Assembly: GCA_020205615.1 (NCBI GenBank)
Contig: CM035165.1
Span: 86,118,005-86,182,004 of the forward strand
DNA: 64,000 bases
From: Panax quinquefolius
Taxonomy: Eukaryota > Streptophyta > Magnoliopsida > Apiales > Araliaceae
Direction: 5' to 3'
Shown here: positions 54,618 to 64,000 of the stretch, piece by piece
Layout of the letters: each line of letters begins with the position of its first letter
Position numbering within the stretch: the first letter of the stretch is position 1
The notes under the pieces: generated by a model
What the model was told of the DNA's origin: nothing
Databases searched by the model: none
The model's input: the letters and a program-made list of their open reading frames with translations, nothing else
Translations under genes and position numbers: made by a program

Positions 54618-57429
54618 TGTGACGCCCCCAAAATAGGTATACATCACCTATTCTGAGTTGTCAATACATGGTACAGAAACAACTACAACTTTATTATTAC
54701 AACAGTAAAACTGTGAGTTTGAATACAAATATTATCTTCTAGACAATATCTATACTCAAATAAATCCTCATCACATTTATTGATACATTAATTTACAAAA
54801 TGGTGAGGACTACTAAACAATCCTTTCTAAAACCTTCATTCCATACCCCAGGCTGCATACTCGCTATATTCTCGCCTCCCGAGAAAAATGGAACAAAAAG
54901 GAAAAGGGTGAGCTCAACTAGCTCAAGAAAGAATATTATGACTAAGATAATATACAACAAATTATCGTTAGTCTTCAACAGGAAAAATATAATAGAATAC
55001 AATAGACAACAAATTTTAAATCAATATTCGCAATGAAATAATAATTCATTAGAAGAGTTAAGTAGAGAATGCAAACTACTATCTTCTATGTATGAATTTA
55101 AAAGTTCATCGCTCTATCTTTTATCCCCGTAAACATCAATCAATATACATCTGAATCAAATATTCATCTTTGCACTACACAGCCAAAGATATTCATCAAT
55201 TAATCATGTTCATTTAAACACTGCTCATCTTTGCACTACTGGGCCAAAGATATTCTTCGAAAATCATTCATCTTTGCACTATGTGCCAAAGATATTCTTC
55301 AAAATCATTCATCTTTTTGCACTCTGGGCCAAAGATATTCTTAAGAAATCATTCATCATTTAAGACTGAGGATGATGAAAGATATTTTTTTTTTAAAAAA
55401 CGAATCCAGTGAAACAAAATGACAAAGATTAAGGATTAAGGATTCGTACTTGGTTTTATCCACGTCCAAAAATACCTCAAAAATAATCATAGTGGTGTAA
55501 AATTCAAGAATGATCAAAACATGGATACAATCGAGTTAGTATCCGAATAGATGTTTTGACGAAAAAAAAAATTTTATTTTTCTATGAATAATCTCAGATA
55601 TCGTGAATAGTCAGTGCATATCGTGAATAGTCTTTAGATCGTGAATAGTAACTCAGACACCAAAAGATAGAAATTCCACAAAAAATATCTTCACGCTTTA
55701 ATAATAGTACTTTCGAATAGTAACTCGTGAATAAGAACTCATGAATAGTAACCCATGAATAGTAACTCATGAATAGTAACCCATGAATAGTAACCCCACA
55801 TGAAAAAGTTCCAAATTTGATAAAAACTTCAGATCAACATTTCAAAGATAATGATATTGAAGAAATAATATCATTACGAAAAAAAAAATATCCCTTTACC
55901 TCGAAAGAGCAAGATTACTTACATTTGGAATAACGCTTGAATGAACTTGCACCGTATATCAATACTCAAAGTATACTCAAAATACTCACAAGAATACGCT
56001 CAAAATATCGAGAGAAATAGAGAAAACTTGAGTTTACTTCGTGTGATTTTTAATTCTAACCTAAGCACCTATTTATAGAAATTGCTTAGAACACCAAAGC
56101 GAAAATTTAATATAATATTAATATAATTATACAAATTTTCCTTAGCCCACCTTTTTGGTCAAAACACCAGCCACACATGTTAATGATGTCCAAAAAAAAA
56201 ATACAAAAACGTTTTTCTTAACAAAAATAATTTAAACTCCCATAAATCAATTATTTTGAGCTTCCTAACTTCAATAATTCATAATAAATAGCCCTTTCAT
56301 CAGAAAATTCGAATCTTGCGAGTTTTTATAGGAATTTCAATTCTCTACAACTTTGCGTAAGAAAGTTTTTCAAATTCCAAATAGAAATTGACCAAAATCC
56401 ACAAACAGAAGCGATTTTACAGTTTATAATCAAATTTCAATCAATAAATGGGGTCCACCGACATGTTTAACATGTTTTAAACATTTATTGCAACAAAAAT
56501 ACTCTTCCTCCTCGTATACTCATATATCCCACATTCGTTGTAAAAATATCACCATTAATATATTATTAAAATAATATATTTAAATGAATTATTTTATCGA
56601 AAAAGATAAAATATTAATTTTCAACAATTGTCATTTAAAAATTTTCTCCATCTATATCCACATAAAATCAATATTTTCCTCATCATATAAATCAATAATT
56701 AATTATTCACAAATAATATTACGAAATCACAATATTGACAACCAGTGCAGCCTCCCAGAAAGAGGGGCTTTCCAATAAGAATTTCTTCTTCTTGGCGCGC
56801 GCAATTAGGTGACCAAACCTCTCCTGTAGGTAACTTTCTAGACATTGTCAATAATGTTATCTAATAATATTATTCAGATAATATGAATTATTGCTTCGAT
56901 AATGAAAAATAATTGTGTAATGACAATTATTGAAACAACAATAATATAAAATATCAACGCAGCAATTATTAACTCAATAAAATCTTTGAGCAATAATTAC
57001 TCGTAATCATTATTGAGTAGTGCCTTCTTACGTAAGAATCAATAATTGGTGCAATACCGCAGCTACTGCTCAACAACGCGTATTAGTGTGTTTTAACCAA
57101 TTTGATATTCCAACAAGATTAATTGGTAACAACTACTGGTTTTTAAAAAACAACTTATATTTGTCGCTTTCTTCATCCAATCGCTTTCCGTTATGGGGCC
57201 CACACATCATGGGCTGGCCATTGTCATTTAATATTCTGACAAGCGATTTAATATTCCACGACCAAACGAATATTCCCTAACAACAATGAATATTTTATAA
57301 CCACTTGCTTATTTTGAAATATTTGCGTATTTAACCCTTAACTATCCACATTAATCAAATCAACCCTTACTATTTCAAAATAATAAATAAAGGAAATTCC
57401 TTTTATTTAAAAAATTTTGGGGTCTTACA
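54618..57429 (-). repeat. E3 3' LTR (2812 bp)
   Basis: Same family as the E1 LTRs, with a TATA box at 56070-56077, GCACTAC-core repeats at 55170-55340 and a GAATAGTAAC array at 55600-55800. It is followed by the polypurine tract. Confidence 0.95.
55600..55800. repeat. GAATAGTAAC tandem array in E3 3' LTR
   Basis: Ten or so GTGAATAGT / ATGAATAGTAAC units, irregularly spaced by ATCGT, CTC or CCC. The 5' LTR has the same array at 63185-63390. E1 LTRs have only two or three units. Confidence 0.85.
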
Positions 57430-58560
57430 ACCTCCTCCTTATGAAATTTCGTCCTCGAAATTGGCGTACGTACAGTGTTTTCAAAAGGTGAGGATACCTC
57501 GCTTTCATTTCCGCTTTCCAATTCCCGTGTCATTTCCTCTATAGCATGATTCCTCCACAAAACTTTAACTTGTGGTATGACCTTTCATACAGCGTAGGAC
57601 ATGCTCCTTCCTATCCAAGATCTTGACAGTACCTCCTCATACGTTAAGTCTTGGCTATCTCGTCCTGGTTCTAACTCAATAACGTGGTTCGGTCTTTCAC
57701 ATATTTACGATACGATATGTGAAACACATTATGAACACGAGACATACTTTGAGGTAACGCAAGTCTATAGGCTACATTTCCTACTCTATCAAGAATTTGA
57801 AATGGACCAATAAATCGTGGATTGAGCTTTCCTCTCTTCCCAAACCTTGTAACTCCCTTCCATGGAGCAACTCGCAACAATACATGATCCCCTACATTAA
57901 ATTCCACGCCCTTTCGATGAAGATCCGCATAACTCTTTTGTCGATCTTGTGCCGTTTGTATACGTTGTCGAATCATTTGGATCTTTTCTTTGAGTCATAT
58001 CGTATTAACTTTCGGTCCCAACAATGTTGCTTCACCCACCTCATCCCAACATATTGGAGAACGACATTTTCATCCATATAATGCTACGAATGGAGCCACA
58101 CCTATACTTGCACGATAACTTCATTGTTGTAGGAGAATTCCACCAATGGTAAATACTTATCCCAACTACCCTTGAAGTCTAGGACACAGAGTCTTAATAA
58201 ATCTTCAAGAGTTTGAATAGTCCTCTCTGATTGTCCGTCCGTTTGGGGATGGTATGCCTAACTAAATCGCAAATCTGTGCCTATAGCTTTTTGCAAGCTA
58301 ACCCAAAATCTTGAAGTGAATCTTGGGTCACGATCCGAAACTATGGATACTGGCATGCCATGCAACCTCACAATCTCATTCACGTACATACTAGTAAGAC
58401 GTTCAAGGGAATAAGTCTCCCCGTATCGGCAAGAAAAATGAGCGTACTTGGTTAATCTATCAACAATAACCCAAATAGCATTGATGCCTTGAGAAACCGT
58501 AGGGAAGACCCGTAACGAAATCCATAGTAATGTGTTCCCACTTCCATTCCCTAATCTCAA
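57430..58560 (-). pseudogene. E3 integrase core, GPF module and chromodomain-like tail, frameshifted
   Basis: Tail at 57375-57660 (WRNHAIEEMTRE, frameshifted), GPF module at 57671-57976 (NPRFIGPFQILDRVGNVAY, RVHNVFHIS) and core at 58258-58560 ([24 protein letters not shown]). The catalytic Glu region (58200-58260) reads SERTIQ in another frame. Many one-base insertions and deletions relative to E1. Confidence 0.88.
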
Positions 58561-59400
58561 GTGGTTGCAATCGGACCCTTAGGTACAAGATGCTCTACTT
58601 TTACACGTTGGCAAGTTAAACACATCGAGATAAACTTTGCAATCTCTCTCTTCATATTGTTCCACCAAAATGTATGTCAAGATCACGATACATTTTAGTA
58701 CTTCCAGATGGATTGCAAATGGCGTATTGTGTGCCTCCATCATAATCTTGTACTTCAAATCGTAGTCATTAGGAACACAAAGTCTAGAGTGGACTCAAGT
58801 ATTCCTTCTTCATCAATTCTCGCTTAGAATAGCTCCTTCTTGTACTTTCTTCTTCATATGCATCATCTCCCGGCCTTGATTGGCTTGAGCAACCTTAACT
58901 TTTCTATTAAAGTTGGCTCTACGCGTATACTTGACATCATCGCACTTCGTTCCGCGTATATGATCTTCTACTCAATGCGTCACCACTACGTTCGCTTTAC
59001 CGGATGGTATTGAATAGTGTGGTCGTAGTCTTTTCAATAGTTCGAGCCAACGTCATTGCCGCATGTTGAGTTCTTTTTTGAGTGAAGAAATATTTAAGGC
59101 TTTTATGGTGCCGAATATATCTCCACTTTCTCCCCATATAGATAGTGCCTCCATATCTTTAAGCGCAGAAACGATCGGGCGCTAACTCTAGATCATGAGT
59201 AGGATAATTCCTCTCATACTCTTTTAAGTTGTCGCGAGGCATAGGCTATGACTTTCCCACGTTGCATGAGAACACATCCTAACCCTTTGCACTCAAGCAT
59301 CATTTGAGATAACAAATCCATCCGAACCGATGGTATTGTTAGAACAGTCTTAAAATAAGTCTCCTCTTAAGCTCTTGGAAACTCTTCTCGCATTCTTCAC
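58561..59400 (-). pseudogene. E3 integrase zinc-finger region and RNase H, frameshifted
   Basis: The order matches E1: HHCC region at about 58600-58760, linker to 58970, and RNase H with [12 protein letters not shown] near 59080-59130 and AYASRQL near 59230-59250. Indels every 50-100 bases leave no usable frame. Confidence 0.8.
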
Positions 59401-60150
59401 TCCAAACGAATTTTGTATCCTTCCGAGTTAGTTGGTTAATGAAGTAGCGATTCGAGAAAACCCTTCCACGAATCTCCGATAATAACCAAATAAGCCCAAA
59501 AACTACGTGCTTTCACCACCGACTCTTGGTTGCTCCCAACTTTGTATTGCTTCAATCTTCACCGGATCAACAGATACTCCATGTTTCGACACCACGTGCC
59601 CCAAGGAATGCTACTTCCTCAAGCCGTAACTCACATTTCTTCAATTTGGCATATAGTTGGTTTTCACGAAGCCTTTGAGTACCAAATTTCAAATGGTGCT
59701 CATGATCTTCACGACTTTTGGAATATATGAGGATGTCATCAATAAAGACAACAACGAATTGATCCAAATATTCCTTGAATACTCGGTTCATCATATCCAT
59801 GAAAGCCAAGAGAGCATTAGTTAGTCCGAAAGACATGACTAAGAATTCATAATGCCCATACCGAAGTTCTACAAGGCGCCTTTGAATATCCTCGCTTTTA
59901 ATCTTCAAATTGATGATATCCGAATCGAAGATCGATTTTGAAAAGAATTGTGCCCCTTGCAATCGGGTCAAACAAGTCATCAATACGAGGTAGAGGATAC
60001 CTATTCTTGATGGTGACATGGTTCAATTCCCGATAGTCAATACAAAAGTCGCATACTCCCGCTTTCTTCTTTTTACGAATAAAACAGAGCACCCCAAGGA
60101 GATGTACTAGGGGAATGAAACCGATGTCCAACAATTCCTCGTAGTTGGAC
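59401..60150 (-). pseudogene. E3 reverse transcriptase, catalytic box intact but frame broken
   Basis: A piece at 59567-60019 contains [20 protein letters not shown] and [17 protein letters not shown] with both catalytic Asp residues. The N-terminal piece (59898-60134) has [19 protein letters not shown]. The pieces are in different frames. Confidence 0.88.
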
Positions 60151-60900
60151 CTTTAACTCCTAAAGTTCAATAGGAGCCATTCGATATGGGGTTTTAGAAA
60201 TGGGCTTTGTACCAAAGTTCAAGATCAATAAAGAATTCAACTTCACGCTACGGGGTAGACCGGAAGTTCTTCTGAAATACGTCGTGAAAGTCAATAACAA
60301 CAGAATATCATTCAAATTTGACGTGTCTTTATTCAAATCCATAACATGGGCTAAGAAAGCTTGACATCCGTTTTTAATAAACGAATAGCTTTATGATTAG
60401 ATATGATGGTGATGATCGATTTTAATGGTTTAGTTGCTTGAATTCGTATAAACAGTTGGTTAGGAATATGAAAACTAACAACCTTACGAAAACAATCAAT
60501 TTTGGCATGATGAGTAGTTAACCAATCAATCCCAAAATCACATCAAAAGCAAGTATCTTTAAAGAGATAAGGTCAACAGTAAGGTAATGGTGCCAACTTG
60601 AATCAAACAAGATTTATAAACGATGGATGTGATGAAAGTTTCTCCTAACGGAGTTTCCACGAGATAGGTCAAAGTCTAATTTCTCCGAGTCAAGTTTAAA
60701 CGTTGAGCACATGCAGAGAGATAAATGAATGGGTAGCACCGGTATCAAGTAAGGTATAAACTTCGTAAGAATTTATAAATAGCTTACCCGTGATCACCTC
60801 GTTTGGGTTCCTCGATTATGACCAAATCACAACAAACGCTCTTCCGGAATCGTTGACTTTGACTTTTACGGGGATGTCTTTTTGAGTCACCGTCCCCGAT
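60151..60900 (-). pseudogene. E3 protease and RT N-terminus, frameshifted
   Basis: 60160-60342 gives the protease-RT linker ([22 protein letters not shown]). Nucleotide similarity to the E1 protease continues to about 60870, including the GDTGATHSF region near 60735, but with several indels. Confidence 0.8.
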
Positions 60901-62019
60901 TGAACTAGGTTTCGCTCTTCGTATAATCTCGAAAGCGATATGTCATTCCTTTCCACAATTATAGCATACCTTGAATCGTTGTGGGCGCTTTGACTGATAT
61001 GTCCCTCTTTTCCGCATTTGTAGCATATGACCGGTGGTCGTTTCTCTCCCTTAGAACCAGATTCTTTGCCAAGACTGCCATCTTCACATAATCGTTATTA
61101 AATCTCCTCTTTTAAAATCTCCCCTGACTCGCTTCTTCTATTTTCATGGCCATGATTACCACCAGAGTGGTTACCATTTACATCCGTCTGCTTCTTTCTC
61201 CGCAGTTATCATTATTCTGCTGACTTCTATCTCTCGATACGATCCTCGGTTGTGGTCCTCAATTGGACCGTACTTTCGTTATCTCGCTCTAATAATTGAG
61301 CCTGCTTACAACATCCGAATAAAGAGAAAATTTATGAGAAATGAGATATTGACGTATCTGGGGTTTCAAACCTCTAAGAAACATCCGCGTCATACGTTCC
61401 TCATTCTCCACCAAATGAGGTGCAAACTGATAACTCTGCAAACTTTGCCTCGTCATCGAGACACCGCCGTGTTGTTTTGTTCCAATCTGATGAACTCCAC
61501 TTCCTTCATATACGACGTGAACACTTTCGTGAAAGTATTTGTCATTAAATAGTTTCAAAATGTTTCCCGTGACATGCTTTGAAAGCGGTACGATGGGTAC
61601 GCTTCACGACTCCCACCAAGAGTCTCGCTTTCGCCACGGAACATAAAGGTGGCGAATGGAACCTTCTGTTTCCTCCGTGCATCCCAAGACATCGAATATC
61701 TTGGTAATTTGTTTGATCCATGTTTCGCGCCATGATCGGATCTCGCTTTCCTTAAATTCGTGGTCCCAACTCTTTGAACTGCTTGGTCGTGATAACCCGT
61801 GAATTGCTATCATTTCCTCCTCAGATTTTGAACACGAGTCTCCTCGTCCTAATTTTGCATGAACTGCAAAAAACTTCTAAACATCCCCTCGTTCATCATC
61901 TCGCTCAACGGTGTTGTTCACAGAGAGGTACATTGCCACTTGTTGCACGCTCTCCTCGTTGGTAAGTACAGTATCTCTCCTGGTCTCATTTACTCCACTA
62001 TTAATATTCTCGATGACAT
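60901..62019 (-). pseudogene. E3 gag with two zinc knuckles, frameshifted
   Basis: Start codon complement at 62017-62019. The gag core pieces are at 61604-61813 (KIFDVLGCTEE) and 61289-61558 (KLFNDKYFHESV, VENEERMTRMFLRGLKPQIR). Both knuckle starts are readable at 60955-61030 (VCYNCGK and VICYKCGKEGHI). Extra or missing bases throughout break the frame. Confidence 0.87.
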
Positions 62020-62194
62020 TCTCAAATACCGTCCATAAAACAAGGGTTAATTAAGGAAATCAATATATCACATAATATCCCTATATACTTTGACCAACTA
62101 ACAAATAAGCTTAGGTAGGACACACTAGCGAAGGATTTACTCGCTCTCCCTCCTAGTTCTATTCCCCGATCTCCGCCAGAGATCATATCCCTAA

Positions 62195-62205
62195 GCTCGA
62201 TACCA
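62195..62205 (-). other. E3 primer-binding site, one base short
   Basis: GCTCGATACCA on + lacks the T of GCTCTGATACCA in E1, so the tRNA complement has a one-base gap. It lies 2 bases from the LTR. Confidence 0.8.
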
Positions 62206-62207
62206 AC

Positions 62208-64000
62208 CGTGGCGCCCCCAAAATAGGTATACATCACCTATTCTCGAGTTGTCAATACATGGTACGTAAAACAACTACAACTTTATTATTACAACAAGAA
62301 AATGTGAGTTTGAATACAAATATTATCTTCTGCAGACAATATCTATACTCAAATAAATCCTCATCACATTTATTGATACATTAATTTACAAAATGGTGAG
62401 GACTACTAAACAATCCTTTCTAAAACCTTCATTCCATACCCCGACTAAATACTCGCTTATATTCTCGCCTCCCGAGAAAAAATGGAACAAAAAAAGGAAA
62501 AGGGTGAGCTCAACTAGCTCAAGAAAGAATATTATGACTAAGATAATATACAACAAATTATCGTTAGTCTTCAACAGGAAAAATATAATAGAATACAATA
62601 GACAACAAATTTTAAATCAATATTCGCAATGAAATAATAATTCATTAGAAGAGTTAAGTAGAGAATGCAAACTACTATCTTCTATGTATGAATTTAAAAG
62701 TTCATCGCCTATCTTTTATCCCTCGTAACATCAATCAATATACATCTGAATCAAATATTCATCTTTGCACTACAGCCAAAGATATTCATCATTAATCATG
62801 TTCATTTAAACACTGCTCATCTTTGCACTACGGGCCAAAGATATTCTTCAGAAATCATTCATCTTTGCACTACAGGCCAAAGATATTCTTCAGAAATCAT
62901 TCATCTTTGCACTACAGGCCAAAGATATTCTTAAGAAATCATTCATCATTTAAGACTGAGGATGATGAAAGATATTTTTTTTTTTAAAAAAACGAATCCA
63001 GTGAAACAAAATGACAAAGATTAAGGATTAAGGATTCGTACTTGGTTTTATCCACGTCCAAAAATACCTCAAAAATAATCATAGTGGTGTAAAATTCAAG
63101 AATGATCAAAACATGATTACAATCGAGTTAGTATCCGTAATAGATATTTTGGACGAAAAAAAAAATTTTATTTTTCTATGAATAATCATCAGATATCGTG
63201 AATAGTGCTTGCATACGTGAATAGTCTTTGATCGTGAATAGTAACTCCGACACCAAAAGATAGAAATTCCACAAAAAACATCTTCACGCTTCATGAATAA
63301 TAGTACTCGTGAATAGTAACTCGTGAATAAGAACTCATGAATAGTAACCCATGAATAAGAACTCATGAATAGTAACCCATGAATAGTAGCCCCAGACATG
63401 AAAAAGTTCCAAATTTGATAAAAACTTCAATCAACATTTCAAAGATAATGATATTGAAGAAATAATATCATTACTGAAAAAAATAATATCCCTTACCTCA
63501 AAAGATCAAGATTTCTTTGAAACACCGAATAACGAATGAACTTGCAGACCGATATCAATACTCAAAGTATACTCAAAATACTCACAAGAATACGCTCAAA
63601 ATATCGAGAGAGAAATAGAGAAAACTTCAGTTTACGGTGTGATTTTAATTCTAACCTAAGCACCCTATTTATAGGAAATTGCTTAGAACACCAAAGCGTA
63701 AAATTTAATATAATATTAATATAATTATACAAATTTTCCTTAGCCCACCTTTTGGTCAAAACACCAGCCACACATGTTAATGATGTCCAAAAAAAATACA
63801 AAAACGTTTTTCTTAACAAAAATAATTTAAACTCCCAAAATCAATTATTTGAGAGCTTCTAACTTCAATAATTCATAATAAATAGCCCTTTCATCAGAAA
63901 ATTCGAATCTTGCGAGTTTTTATAGGAATTTCAATTCTCTACAACTTTGCGAAGAAAGTTTTTTCAAATTCCAAATAAAATTGACCGAAATCCACAAACG
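62208..64000 (-). repeat. E3 5' LTR, left 1793 bases in window
   Basis: Pairs with 54618-56410. The terminus is changed to CGTGGCG. It contains GCACTAC-core repeats (62760-62930), the GAATAGTAAC array (63185-63390) and a TATA box at 63666-63673. Confidence 0.93.

Larger units (their letters stand above)
54618..64000 (-). mobile_element. E3: Ty3/gypsy retrotransposon of the E1 family, running off the window
   Basis: Starts TGTGACGCCCCCAAAATAGG inside the copia 5' LTR. It has the same LTR family, gene order and leader as E1. Gag and pol carry many single-base indels. Its 5' LTR starts at 62208 and continues past 64000. With a 2.8-kb LTR the element should end near 65.0 kb. Confidence 0.95.

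Overview
The window is a flowering-plant (probably eudicot) intergenic repeat block. The evidence is plant Ty3/gypsy chromovirus-type and Ty1/copia coding remnants, tRNA-iMet-type primer-binding sites, a CACTA DNA transposon with TNP2, DUF4218 and DUF4216-type coding sequence, high A+T content, and no recognisable host gene. I see no tRNA, rRNA, CRISPR array, bacterial gene or intact host ORF. Every coding region found belongs to a transposable element and every one is broken.

The layout is a stack of nested insertions. E0 (1-3296, + strand) is the left part of a Ty3/gypsy internal region. It is interrupted at 3297 by L5, a long + strand LTR (3297-6490). L5 is interrupted at 6491 by element A, a - strand retrotransposon with LTRs of about 5.2 kb and almost no internal region. 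A's left LTR carries a 7873-bp CACTA transposon (10805-18677, target duplication CTT). A's right LTR starts at 20057 and is split by E1 (20707-40448, - strand Ty3/gypsy, target duplication AACTT). E1's reverse transcriptase is split by E2 (25915-35629, - strand Ty3/gypsy, target duplication TTGCA). A's right LTR resumes at 40449 and stops at 44509, where E4, a + strand gypsy LTR (44510-46925), is inserted. E4 is split by a - strand Ty1/copia element (46926-54617). The copia right-hand LTR is in turn split by E3 (54618 to beyond 64000), a - strand relative of E1. The deepest branch is E0 > L5 > A > E4 > copia > E3.

The gypsy elements E0-E3 share one gene order: gag with CCHC knuckles, aspartic protease, reverse transcriptase, RNase H, integrase, and a GPF plus chromodomain-like tail of Tekay/Del-like chromovirus type. 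None is intact. E0 lost its zinc knuckles and protease active site. E1 has an FIDG in place of FIDD in its RT. E2 lost the promoter of its 5' LTR. E3 is full of frameshifts. Because the two LTRs of an element are identical at integration, the LTR pairs supply internal empty sites that date the CACTA and E1 insertions as later than A.

The least explained features are non-coding: dense arrays of perfect short hairpins with 3-4 nt loops in the copia LTR and leader; a telo-box array upstream of the promoter in the LTRs of A; a 252-nt stretch with no cytosine on the sense strand of the E4 LTR; and a short hairpin motif kept in every gypsy LTR of different families. I found no convincing new multi-gene system. 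LTR borders with a matching target duplication are firm. The inner border of A's LTR, and the E0, L5 and E4 extents beyond the window, are inferred.
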